In this document: positions 10,647 through 22,154 of the stretch, piece by piece
Layout: each line of letters starts with the position of its first letter
How positions within the stretch are numbered: position 1 is the stretch's first letter
NCBI GenBank assembly: GCA_947179155.2
Contig: OX359280.1
Span: 45,493,555-45,557,554 of the forward strand
Reading direction: 5' to 3'
DNA length: 64,000 bases
DNA from: Hedera helix
Taxonomy: Eukaryota; Streptophyta; Magnoliopsida; Apiales; Araliaceae
Notes under the pieces: generated by a model
Told to the model about the DNA's origin: nothing
The model's input: the letters and a program-made list of their open reading frames with translations, nothing else
Database searches by the model: none
Made by a program: the position numbers and the translations under genes

Positions 10647-13503
10647 GACCCCAAATTTTATGAAATACAAAATTTAATTTTTCTTCATTTATATTTTTTC
10701 TGAAACAGTAAGTGGTTAAATTGACAAAATTAAAAGTTAAGGATGTTATGTGCAAATTATATTATGTCAGACAATATTCGTTTGGTCGGGAAATATTCGT
10801 TCTATCGAGGAATATTCGTACGACGACGCCGTACATTGGTGGACCCCACAACGAATAATTGTAGGATATAGAAAACGACATAAATAATTTTTAAATGGCA
10901 GATGGTACTATCACTTTTAATTGTTAAAATACTCAGCGGTAAAAGAATAGTAATATACGGTATTACAGGTAACACACGGTATTGCACAGTAGCACACGGT
11001 ATTGCACAATAGCACACGACATTGCACAGTATTTCGTATTATTGAACTGATAAAGTGGTTATCGTACAATACTTGACTTTATTGTCACGTGCACAATAAT
11101 TCATATTATTAAACTGATAATTATCATAGTAACATATGCACAGTAATTCACATTATTGAATCAATAATTGTCATTACACAGTAACGCATTCTTTCTTTTA
11201 TATATTTTATGCATTATTGTTATCTCTATTATGATGTTAATTAAACATTTGTATTTTATTATTAATTAATTTGATATCTAACTCAGAGAGTCAACTACAC
11301 TGTATTTATAAAAATTAGTCATAATAACGAATAAGTGTGAATTATTGTTGAATAATTGAATTGATAAAGTTATTTGTTTATTATAATAAATAATATAAAG
11401 TTATGTGATATAAAATGAATGATATATATTAAAAATAATGTAATAATTATAGAATTTTAAATGAATGGTGTAGATTAAAGATGATATTTAAATGAATGGT
11501 TTAGATTAAAGAAATCTTAAAAGATGAAATGAATGGTATAGATTAAAGATAATATAGAATTTGAAATGGATGGTGTAGATTAAAGATGATCTTTAAATGA
11601 ATGGTTTAGATTAAAGAAATCTTAAAAGATGAAATGAATGGTATGGATTAAACATTATCTTGAAATGAACGGTTTGGATTAAATTAGGAAATCTTGGTTA
11701 TGATAAGATTTTTGGCTATAAATAGATGATTTAACTTAAGCATTTATCATAAACTTCCTTACTTGTTCTTTCTTTCACTCTCTAAATACTTCTTTGTGTA
11801 AGTTATCTCTAAGTGTGCTTAAGTCATCTTGAGTATTTGTGAAGATCTAAAAGTGTAAGAGTACTGTTGAAGTTAATCAACCTCATTTAAATCAATATCC
11901 AGTCACGTGTTACGGTAAGGGATTCCATCTTTTTCATCTTCCACTATTCAAACTTACTACGGTAAGGGATTATCATTTTTTAATTCTCTAAAATAATATC
12001 GTTTCTCTCTTACTCATAAGATGTGTCATTTATTTCCATGTATTAAATTGTGGGAATAACCTTATGGCGCGGATTACCGCCTGTTGGTGAATAACCTTTC
12101 GTATTCATTCCTTATTAATCTCTCAAAATAACCTTACTACGCGGATTACCTCCTGTTTGGTAAATAATTCTTCATATTCAATTTTTATTAAATTGTAAAA
12201 ATAACCTTACGACGCGGATTATCATCTGTTGGTGAATAACCTTTCGTATTCATTCCTTATTAATCTCTGAGAATAACCTTACTGCGCATATTACCATTTG
12301 TTTGGTGAATAACTCTTCATATTCAATTTTTATTAAATTATGGGAATAACCTTACGGCGCGGATTATCGCTTATTGGTGAATAACCTTTCGTATTCATTC
12401 CTTATTAATCTATGAGAATAACCTGACTACACGGATTACCGCATGTTTGGTGAATTACTCTTTGTATTCATTTCTTCTTTTTCTAAACATTTCTATTGAA
12501 CTGTAATCGTTATTCTGAACTGTGGATCTTGAATATCATTTTTGAATTTTACTCCACATCATGTTGACAATTTGGACATTATTTAAATCTGCACAAAGTA
12601 AACTTCCAATACTTATTGTTTATCCTGTTTCTTCTATTCATCATTTGTGTCACTGTTATTTGTACTAATCATCAAAAATCAAACTGTTGTGAATATCTGT
12701 GGTCGGGGGCACAGATGCGATATAATTGTTGAACAGATGATAGGTTAAAGGCGATATAATAGGTTAAAGGTGATACATCTGTTCGGTGTCTTTTATGATA
12801 TGTGGTGAAAGTTCTCTTTGGCCCGTAGTGCAAAGATGAACTGTTGTTTGGTATGATTATGACCAAAGGCTGAATACTGGTATAATCATGACCGTTGGTA
12901 TTATATTGAATATCTTTGGCCCGTAGTGCAAAGATGAACTGTTGATTTGCATGATTATGACCAAGAACTATGAGTTTCTATTCTCATGGTCAGCGGTGTT
13001 TCAGATAATAAAAGTTGATGATGTTTTTCCTAAAAAGAGAAACGAGTGGACACTATAGTCTGTATTATTCTTCTAATAGATTGCTCATTCCGCTGTTATT
13101 ATTGATCTAAACGTTGTTCAAGAATTTAACTACAGTTTTTGATATAAACCTTGTAGTCTATTGTATTCTATCAAGAACTCAACTGTTGAATGCTAACGAT
13201 AATTTATTCGTCATTATCTTAGTCATGATATTCTTTACTGGGCTATTTGAGCTCACCCTTTCTTTTTGTTCTATTGTTTTTCAACATGAAATGAGAACGT
13301 AGCTGAGTTTAGCCGGAGGATGGAGTGAGAGTCCGAGGGATAGCTATCATAGTCTTCACGTAATGTAAAATTGTGTGGCAATAATAATGAAGACTTAGTT
13401 GTATATTATTATACACTGTATTGTTAAACGTTATAATAATTTTGTTGTAGTATTTTAACAATTCAAGTTTGGGTTGTGTGGGTCCAGATTTGGAGGTGTC
13501 ACA
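10643..13503 (+). repeat. 3' LTR of family X
   Basis: 2861 bp, starting TATAAGACCCC (TG changed to TA) after the polypurine tract and ending GGTGTCACA. Homologous over its length to the solo LTR at 28084-32650, and more distantly to the minus-strand LTRs at 17111-25502 and 34843-37567. U3 contains tandem copies of an ~100-bp AATGAATGGTNTAGATTAAA-type repeat (about 11400-11690) and a TATA box, CTATAAATAG, at 11716-11725. Downstream lies a dimeric tandem array (12050-12480). Confidence 0.88.
12050..12480 (+). repeat. Tandem array of ~73-bp units arranged as dimers, inside the family X LTR
   Basis: Six units, each with an AATAACCTTAC-GCGGATTACC core, start near 12064, 12138, 12212, 12283, 12356 and 12429. 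Odd units end CGTATTCATTCCTTATTAATC; even ones end ATTCAATTTTTATTAAATT, so the repeat is a ~147-bp dimer present three times. The solo LTR copy at 31008-31290 has only two dimers. Confidence 0.8.
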
Positions 13504-14160
13504 TAAACTTTGCTTTGCTTCAGTTTTTATTATGTATTGCTCAACTTATTTCTGAGGCTAGGATGAAACAATATTCATTATGTATACTCTGAAACTCATT
13601 ATAAATTCTCAATTTTGTTTTAATGGTTAATAATTCTTATTATTCGATTTAGGTTAATTAAATTGTTTCATTCATAATATCAAGTATTATGAATAGTTTC
13701 AATTAGTTTAATTTAATCCGGGTTACGTTTTAAATGTTTTAATTAAGAACTGAGATTATTTGTTTTTCAAAAAGTGGATACATATAATGCTTTGGTCTTA
13801 TACATTAAGCCTTGAAAAATAAGAATTTACAAAAGAAATATTTTTATTTACTTAAATGAAAAATCTTGAGAAAGTATTGAATTAATTTTCAAATTGCTAC
13901 TCTGAATTAATAATGAATATTAAGACAAACATAATTAATATTGGGAATTCCGAACCTCAAAATTTTCTTCCAATGATTAAAAGTTTAGTTATTTTATTAG
14001 TCTTGATTTTCACCATATTTAGTTTTTAGTTTTAATTATTCTAAAAATCACTTTTTATTAACTAGATTATAATTGAGTATAATTTATATTTAATTAATAA
14101 TTAAATAATCCTCGTGAGCGAATCCTTGTAGGAATTTCAAATAAACTGTCGCTTCTTCAA
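13504..14160. other. AT-rich intervening sequence, nothing recognised
   Basis: Very AT-rich DNA between the family X LTR end and a degenerate gag-like patch. No ORF, LTR end or repeat could be supported. Confidence 0.5.
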
Positions 14161-14621
14161 TGGAACAAACAGACACCACCATGGCTATTATTGATTCACA
14201 ATGAATAATAGATGCCAGACATCAAGAGACCAAAAATGGCATTGAATCTTAAAGGAAACAGATGAAAGAAATTGTTAACACTGTCCAAGAAATCATTAAG
14301 GATATAAATGTCATACGCAAAGACATAGATGATGCCAAAAAGGGTGAGAGAGGTCAAGGGGAGAGAAGTCGAAGTTAGGGGGGAGAAAAGATATCAATGC
14401 AATCACCTTCACCTATCAATGTTATTCCACTAAACCGAGGAAGATCTTCATCACGAGCAAAATATACGTCAAGGAGCAGAAGGGGAGAAAATGAATAAAT
14501 GAAAATAAGAGGTATACATGAATTTTTTTTCTTACCTTGTAAACTTATACATTCAACTAATAAATTCATTATTTCTCTCTAGAAATACAGTTGTTCGTTG
14601 TATATAAGTCAAATAGGGGGA
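14161..14621 (+). pseudogene. Degenerate gag-like start and 3' end of a Copia-type internal region
   Basis: A broken reading frame beginning MEQTDTTMAII near 14162 and continuing with a basic stretch (SRAKYTSRSRRGE near 14453) resembles the beginning of a retrotransposon gag. It is followed closely by AAATAGGGGGA (14611-14621), a polypurine tract just before the TG of a probable LTR. Finding a gag-like start next to a 3' LTR implies an internal deletion. The family assignment is tentative. Confidence 0.35.
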
Positions 14622-16046
14622 TGTTATTAGTATAAATGCATGTTTTGATCTGATGATGATTTGATTTGATTGTTAATGTATATTTGTAACTAGTAGCTTT
14701 TGTAATGTCTTTAAAATGTGAAATAATGTACAAGGACTTATAGTAGAAGATCAAACTTGTTAAGTTGATCTATGAAATGAATTGAATGTATAGATCATAG
14801 GAAATCAATCGAACATAAAACGGTTTAATTTATCGTAAAGTTGTTCAAGATATTCAGATCTCAGAGTTACTCATAAATCGTAAAGTAAAACAATTCGTAG
14901 AGTCAACTCAGCAGATTGTAGAGCTGAAGAATCATAAAGCTAAACAATCGTAAAGTTAAAGATCGTAGAGCTGAATAATCCCAGAACTGAAGAACATAGA
15001 GAATAACGTATAGACAAATCGTAGAGGATGAAAAGCTCTAACAATAGACTGACAATGGGATAATCTGAAAAGTAGAGTTTCCAAGATGTTTGTTGATCAT
15101 CCTAAGTTTAAAATGAAGGTCAGAACGAGATATATCTAACAACTAGTTTGTTGATGTGAAAATACCCACGAGGTTAGTTCTGCAACAGACTGATGTGACA
15201 TCTTCTATGAAGGCAAGTTGATTTAGTCCTTAAAAATCAATATAAGATATCTTCTAGTATCTGAGAATTAAATGAACAAACAACTACATTTCAATGGGCA
15301 GATCTCAAGGTTCTTTATAAAATAACATGAAGATTCAATCCAACAAGTAACACTGAACGACCAAAAAGCTGAATTGCTATCAAAATCTTAAAAGCTCTAC
15401 TCTACGATCAGGAACAACTTGTTATGTTGCTAAGTCATTATGGATCAAAATTAAAGTCACTTAGTAACAACTCTGAAATCACCCATTCTTTATGAATAGG
15501 TCTTAATGACCGATGTGGTTCCAAGTCTATGTTACTTGAAGAGTTCTTCGTCAATTGGTCTTAGTGACCGTTATGGTGCCAAGTTTTAGTGACTTAAATA
15601 GTTCTTTGTGAACTGGTCTTAGTGATCGTTGAGGAGCTAAGTCCTAGTAACTTAAAAGAATCTTAGTGATTCAGTTGATTGTAATAGCTTTGAATGAACT
15701 AATCTTTGTGATCACCCTATCCTTAGTGGATTTCCTACTCAAGGAGTAGAATAGTAGAATAAGAGATCTTTGTGCTCCGAGCCACTTAAATCTTTGGGTC
15801 TTCATTACTTTCAGCACTTTATATTTATGTATTATATTATATCTGTTTTGACTAATTTCTATAAGCTAACTAAATTTAGAACTGTGATCTCCATAAATCT
15901 TGAAAGGGTTTTCAAACTAATATTCTACTGTGCTTAAATAAATTAACTTACTTAATTTATAATATGATAATCATTATCTAAAACGAAAGAGTTTTAAAGG
16001 ATCTATTCAATCCCCCTTCTAGATCTATTAGTGTCTCTGGGGAACA
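14622..16046 (+). repeat. Probable Copia-type 3' LTR
   Basis: Starts TGTTATTAG after a polypurine tract and ends GGGGAACA, giving matching TGTT/AACA termini, 1425 bp. The CAATCCCCCTTCTAG stretch close to the 3' end is typical of plant Copia LTRs. Between about 15480 and 15675 it contains three to four imperfect ~65-bp repeats around GGTCTTAGTGACCG. No partner LTR or TSD is visible, so the boundary call rests on the termini and polypurine tract. Confidence 0.6.
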
Positions 16047-16136
16047 ATAAAATGCATCTCCCTAGTACATAGTACTTTACATTCCATAGCATACTATTAT
16101 TTGCCTATCATGTCCCTGACTTACAATTACACATTC

Positions 16137-16139
<3 letters not shown>

Positions 16140-16201
<62 letters not shown>
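16140..16201. repeat. (TA)n microsatellite
   Basis: About 30 uninterrupted TA dinucleotides, directly beside one arm of the inverted duplication at 16205-16435. Confidence 0.97.
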
Positions 16202-16204
<3 letters not shown>

Positions 16205-16206
<2 letters not shown>

Positions 16207-16435
16207 TGAGGGGTAAGAGTGAAGAGGAGATGGATGGACCGAAATCATTATGCATGTATGGAGTCCTTTAGGAGACTTTAAGACAGGGTGGATCACTTAC
16301 TATTGATGAGGGTCAGACCCGTCACACCATTAGCCAAGGTCGAGTGATTCACCCTGTCTTAAAGTCTCCTAAAGGACTCCATCTATGCATAATGCATTCG
16401 GTCCATCCCTCTCCTCTTCACTCTTACCCCTCATG
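16205..16435. repeat. Inverted duplication of part of the family Y extra ORF
   Basis: The left arm, 16205-16296, is the near-perfect reverse complement of the right arm, 16344-16435, with a 47-bp spacer. Both arms encode the C-terminal part of the extra ORF: the spacer and left arm read on plus as DEGQTRHTISQ, matching EEGQTMHTIS of the copy at 4893-5288, while the right arm continues the minus-strand copy at 16440-16912. A transcript would form a ~92-bp hairpin. Confidence 0.85.
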
Positions 16436-16439
16436 CTCT

Positions 16440-16912
16440 AACACATCCAGTTAATCTTCCACCGCCAGGTGGTCATTTTTTCTACTTCCCAATAGCTCTC
16501 CAACTCATGATTCCTAGCATTTAGTTCTTGAATTTTATCATTCAACTCGAAGTTCCTAGCAATTAGGACCTATACTAATGCCTTTATCTTTGACAATACA
16601 CCCGACATTGTAGGTTTTGTCTGTCTGTCTGTAGGACCCCCTTCGGATTGAGTAGCTTCAATTGTCGTCTCATATGGATCCTCTACCAGTTCCTCTTCTG
16701 GTTCTCCATTCGGATCCTCTTCCAGATTCTCTTCTTCTTCAGGTTCGGGATCCTCCACAGGACCCACCTCCTCCCACTCATTTTATAAAGGGTCTTCTTC
16801 TACATCATCCTCGGGTGCTACCACATTAACCGGCTCAGACGCCGCTATTCTTTCTTACCATAGTACATGGATATCTCTACGCTCGTCTTCTCTAGACATC
16901 CTATAATCAAAT
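16440..16912 (-). pseudogene. Family Y extra (acidic/coiled-coil) ORF, degenerate copy
   Basis: Read from an ATG near 16900 on the minus strand, directly after a TATAG acceptor-like site. An acidic Glu/Pro-rich part (for example EDPEPEEEENLEEDP, near 16755) is followed by a stretch with LNARNHELESYWEVEK that resembles a coiled coil. Several stops interrupt it. Layout and composition match the plus-strand ORF at 4527-5288. Its 5' side (16913-17110) is leader sequence that continues, beyond the inserted element 17111-37567, at the primer site at 37573. Confidence 0.6.
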
Positions 16913-17110
16913 TCAATAATTTAATTAGTATATCACAATAAAATATATTCATTATTATTAAATAACATTATATTTATTAATATTATCTCATTGGATGAAT
17001 TTCTTCAATTAATCCCATAAAACTCTATATGAGTTTATCTCTTTACTATCTTCATTATTTTCTCTAAGATTATATCCCAAGATACTCCCACCTAGGACTT
17101 ATAACTAACA
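16913..17110 (-). other. Leader of the family Y minus-strand element
   Basis: AT-rich leader carrying a partly conserved hairpin (GGATTAATT / AATTCATCC). It ends with TAACA at 17106-17110, the left TSD of the large family X insertion. Confidence 0.55.
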
Positions 17111-18099
17111 TGTGACACCCCAAATTGGGCCCACACCACCCAATTTGAGTCGTCAAAAGATTACAACAAAATTATTACAATACACTACTCAATAATACAC
17201 AACTAAGTCTTCACAATTATTACTATTCTACAATACAATGAAGACTACTATAGCAACTATCTCGGACCGCTACTTCATTCCCCTTTCCTTTCCGCTAGTT
17301 CCGATTACGCTCTCATTTCCTAAACAATTGAACAAAAAGGAAAGGGTGAGCTCAAATAGCCCAGTAAAGAATATCATGACTAAGATAATGAAAAATAAAT
17401 TATTCTTAGCCTTCAAAAGTTGAGTTTTTAATTGAATATAATAGACAACAAGTTTTAAATCAACAGCTGCAGTTGAGTTATAAACAGCAAAATTAACAAC
17501 AGCAGTTAAGTTCTTAAACAAAGTTTCACTGCAGCGAAATAACCACCACTAAGAGAATCAAGTAGATCATAATGTCTACTAGCGTCTCTTTTTAAGAAAA
17601 TTATCATCAACTTTTATCATCTAAAACACCACTGATCATGATCATGCCAAACAACAGTTCTTCTTTGCCCCCGGCCAAAGAGAACATTCATCACGTGTCC
17701 TTGTCATCCGACTAAAGACACTCAATAATTATAGCGCCTTTATCATATATCGCCTTTAACCTATATCGCCTTTAACATATCATATGTGCCCCAGGCCACA
17801 GATATTCAGAACAACCTGAAACTTGATGATTGAAATAACAACAGGGATATAAGTAATGAACAGAAGAAACAAGATAAACAATAACATAAGGAGTTAACAA
17901 TTAACTTTGTCCAGATTCAAATAATGCCCAAATTATCAACATGATGTATAAAAAAATGTGTTCGAGTCCAAGAGTAATGTCCAAGATCCATACGGAGAAG
18001 TTTAACGGTAAGGTTTACGGTACAAGGAATTAGTCAAAACTGTTCACAGTTCAAATAAATGTCCACAGTTCAAAAGTTTAAGGTCCATAAGTTCACAGT

Positions 18100-19668
18100 T
18101 GGGATGTTGTCGCAAGCAACCAAAAATAAAATCTTACTTTGAAAATTTTTTAATGTAGTAGTGAAAGTAAGAGTCGAACCCACAGAGAACGAATTGTTTA
18201 ACTAATTAAATGGGGGATTTTGAAATTATTAATTAACTAATTAAAATTCAAACAAATAAATAAAACTGAATAATAAATAAATATGAGAAAAATCAATTAA
18301 AACAAACTTCAGTTCCTTAGTTCAGTATCCCCTTCTTTTAATTAACAAATTAATCAAGTTATTATTAACTTTTCCTTCAATTGAAATTAATAATCCTAGA
18401 TAACCGACAATATCCAAGCTACCCGAAATTCTCCTTAAATTATAAATCTAATGCAGCAATCACTCACAAAAGACTCTAACTATCATACAACCTAGAACTA
18501 TCAATCTAGATTTAATATAACAGTTGCATTAAAAATTAAAAATTAGATTATTCCAAGCAACAATCTCAACATCGCGGACCATTTAACTTGCCATCTTGAT
18601 AACCATAATAATATTCAAAAGTTTGTCCGCAATCAAACATTATTAACTGCTACTTATGATCAGATAAAATATCGTTTGCTTAATATCAAATCTTAATCTA
18701 GCATATGATAAATTATTGATTAACTTAACAGGCTGTTATCAAATTAATCAAGCAAATATCATAAAACAATTAAAACAGATTATCAAGAATAAATCTCATG
18801 CATGAAGGAATATATAATAAAACTCAATTATAACATTAATTAAAAATAAGGTTCAACATCCCTTTGGAACTGAAAAATAAAATTAGCCAAACATAATAAA
18901 AATAATACACAAGAGAATGGAGAGATATCACCTAGGAGAGCTCCAAAAAACTTACAATCAATAATGAGAGATTGGCCCTCTATTTATAGGCCTCTAACTT
19001 GTCCAAACCCTAATAGGATTTACAATTAAAAATAAAAAAAAATTAAAATAATTATTAACCTAACCCTAGTTAGAATTAAAATCCAATTTGGAATCAAACA
19101 GTAGCAAAAATCCCGAATAATTCCGTTTTGCAGCAATTATGAGCAAGCCAAACGCGTCCCAATGTCACAGTTGACCCGGTCAACGCGCGCTTCCGCGTTG
19201 CTGACGTCATCATCCTCCCGCGCATTGCGCGGTTTTTTATTTTTTTCCGTAACCTTCCACCAAACGACGTCGTTTCTTATCCTGCGCGTTGAAGCCTACC
19301 GCGCAATGCGCGGACTTCTGATTAATTACGAAAATGCCCCTCCACGTCTTTACTTGCTTAATTACCATAATGCAATCAGCTTATTAATAAATTCCTATAA
19401 AATAAAATAAAATAGATAAAAATAATATAAAAATATTAAAAATCCTAAAAACACATAATAATAAATAAAATTCCTAAAATAAATAAAAACACATAAATAA
19501 ATAAAAATATAAAAATACTATAAAATTACCTAAATTAACATAAATTAACTAAAATCCTATAAAACCTATTAAAACCAAAATATGCTAAATAATTAAACAT
19601 TTATGCACACAATAAATATAAAAACTAAATATTAGGGAATAAAAATACCGTATAATTTAACCCTATCA
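18100..19668 (-). repeat. 3' LTR of the non-autonomous family A element
   Basis: 1569 bp, plus-strand boundaries TGGGATGTTGTCGC and CCCTATCA. Nearly identical in layout to 22155-23747. Minus-strand TATA (CTATTTATAG on plus) lies near 18980; U3 has TGACGTCA near 19201 and AAACGACGTCGTTT at 19262-19275. Confidence 0.92.
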
Positions 19669-21060
19669 AATACCCCCACACTTAGCTTTTGCTCGTCCTC
19701 GGGCAAAATAAAAATAAAAATAAACGAAAAATAAAATAAATCTAACTAGCCCAACAGACTAAAACAGCTCAACTAACTCGACTATTTACATGAGCAATAA
19801 ATTAATATGAATTTCACATCAACCTCAAAGATTATAATTGACAACTCTTAGAAAATTTCAAAATAATACATCATCCAAAATTTTAACTTAATTATTAATT
19901 CCACTTTATTCTCAATTCTTCGTGTGTGTGTGAAAATCCATATATATCAAACTAATAAAAATTTAGATCAATTCATCTAATCAAATACATCACAAAATAT
20001 ATCAAAGTTCTATACATTTATTTTCACATCACTTTCCATTTAATATAGATAAATACAAACTAGAAGATCAAAAGGTTTTATATTTTAACCACACTAGGAT
20101 TTAACATACCTTCCCACGTAATATTAAAATCTACTAGTAAGACTTTTTTCTTCTCCCTTGTTTTTTTCCATCATATTTTTTTACGGTGAGTGCATTTTAT
20201 GCTCCATCTCACCAGCGAGTGCGTTTTACGCTCCATCTCGTTGCATGTGTTTATGAGTGAGTGCGTTTTACGCTCCATCTCAACCCACCACATGACAATT
20301 ATTTCACTTTTTTTTCTTCTACTTCAGGTAAGGTCAATCTAATCATCCCAGAAAAATTACCTTAATCATTTCTCCGCATTATATTTACCTTATATTCACT
20401 TCAAGTAATGTTCAAATAAGATATAAAATTAAAAACATATCTTATAAGCTTTTAACCAAATAAATTTTCTCTAAATTAAAATTAGTTCAAACATATGGAT
20501 ATGTGCAAATAATAAAATAAAAGATTTCAAACAAAGTACTAACTAACAAAAATGTCAAAATTCAGAATACGCAAAATTTATCAATTTTTCAAGAGTTATT
20601 AAATAAAACTCAAAATTTTATCGGTTTAAAATTCAAATCAAAATATTGCTCAACTAACTCAATCCTAAAAAAAAACTATCTCATTTTCGTAGGCAACACG
20701 GTTACACTTAGCACGTGTAACAAGCCTTTAAACCCCAAGGTTACCCCAAGTGGACGAGTTTTGTCTCGTGAGGGTTTGCAGTGAATATACCCACAAAATT
20801 CAAAATTTTTAAAATTCCCTAAAAATTAAAAATTAAAAATTAAAAAAAAAACAAATTTTAGAATTTCCTAAAAATAAAACAAATATCCTAAATCCCTTCC
20901 CCCACACTTAAAATTTACATTGTCCCCAATGTAAACTATAATGCAAAGAAACAGACACAAATAACAAAAATAAAAAATAAAAAGAAAGAAAAGTCTACTT
21001 CTCTTGGGTTGCCTCCCAAGCAGCGCCTTTATTTATTGTCATTGGCTCGACAACAGACCA
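19669..21060 (-). other. 3' noncoding part of the family A element with conserved blocks
   Basis: No coding capacity. Three blocks recur in the otherwise different Athila-like element at 49876-57173: TTGCCTCCCAAGCAGCGCC near 21010; a ~120-bp block at 20683-20802 with a hairpin (GTTACAC at 20701-20707, loop TTAGCAC, GTGTAAC at 20715-20721); and TTTTAYGCTCCATCTC, present three times at ~20187-20282. The polypurine tract closes the region at 19669-19682. Confidence 0.7.
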
Positions 21061-21065
21061 AACCA

Positions 21066-22014
21066 CTACGTCACTTCAATTTCATGTATGTTGCATACTC
21101 CATCCATCACAACATTCCTCATAGGTAGATTACATCTCGTCTTTGCATAATATGATTGTTCTGGAATGAAATCCTGCAAAATAAAAGGTAAAAATTTATT
21201 TTGAGTAACAGGTAATGGAATGAAAAGTTCTGCAAATTTATTTAAAATCAATGACAAAGAATTTAATGAATCTGTAGCCCTTTTCAAATCTTGTTTCGGC
21301 TCAATTTCTTCTTCTTCTTTTGTCAATCCCAAGCTATGAGTAATGGCCTCTTCCAGATTTTCCTTTTCATTGTCTGTCGTTTCTGGAGTTCCCTCATCTT
21401 TACCACTGCTCAACACAATTTCATTGTCATCCTCCTCGTAATCCACCATTGTGTGATATGGTAATTCTTCAACACTTTGCACCTCCAATTGACTGACCGC
21501 AACTTTCAGTTGTTCCACTTGAATACTTATACGCTGAATATTCACATTTGTTTCCTGTTGAAATTGCAAAGCATCAGTCATAAAATATTTAAACATATCT
21601 TCTAAAGACAAATTAGAGTTAGAAGATTGGTCCTGTTCTTGATCGTTGGGATATGTTTGATTGAACTGCTGGTAATCTGGTCAATGTTGACTTGCAGGTT
21701 GGTGCACTTGTGGATTCTTATAGCTGAAATTTGGACGATCCCACTATTCTGAGTAGTACGTGTTTGAATAGGGATCATAGTTCCCTTACGGTCCAAGGAA
21801 ACCATTTGCATCATTTACTTGTCCATAGAACTCCTCTCAAAGCATTGGACACAACTCCGTTGGATGTCCTACTATGGAACAAATCCTACAAGCCTTCATT
21901 GGTTGTCCTCTACCTGCAGCCCAAGCATAGATAACGGAAGTTAGTTCATCAACTTGTTGTTGAAGAGAAGAAATTTTTACCGCATTAAAATAATCATCGT
22001 TTTGGTTTCAAACC
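21066..22014 (-). pseudogene. C-terminal gag remnant of the non-autonomous family A element
   Basis: Minus-strand frame beginning near 22014, homologous to the second half of the gag at 1-2111: a zinc knuckle CRICSIVGHPTELC near 21885, a NYDPYSNTYY segment, then LSLEDMFKYFM near 21605 and a Glu-rich coiled-coil-like tail. The last 181 codons (21066-21611) are open and end HEIEVT. Earlier stops break the first part, and the capsid-like gag core is absent. Confidence 0.8.
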
Positions 22015-22132
22015 ATGATTTTCTCCTTTACCTGTACACTCAATTAAACTATGAAAAACACAAATAAAATAAATAAATAAACTAGAAAAATAAACTACAA
22101 AGAAAACAAAGAATAAATTAAAGCAAAACACT

Positions 22133-22149
22133 CCCCGGCAACGGCGCCA
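22133..22149 (-). other. Primer-binding site, tRNA-Asp type
   Basis: CCCCGGCAACGGCGCCA on plus, identical to 2197-2213, 5 nt from the LTR at 22155. Confidence 0.9.
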
Positions 22150-22154
22150 AAAAT

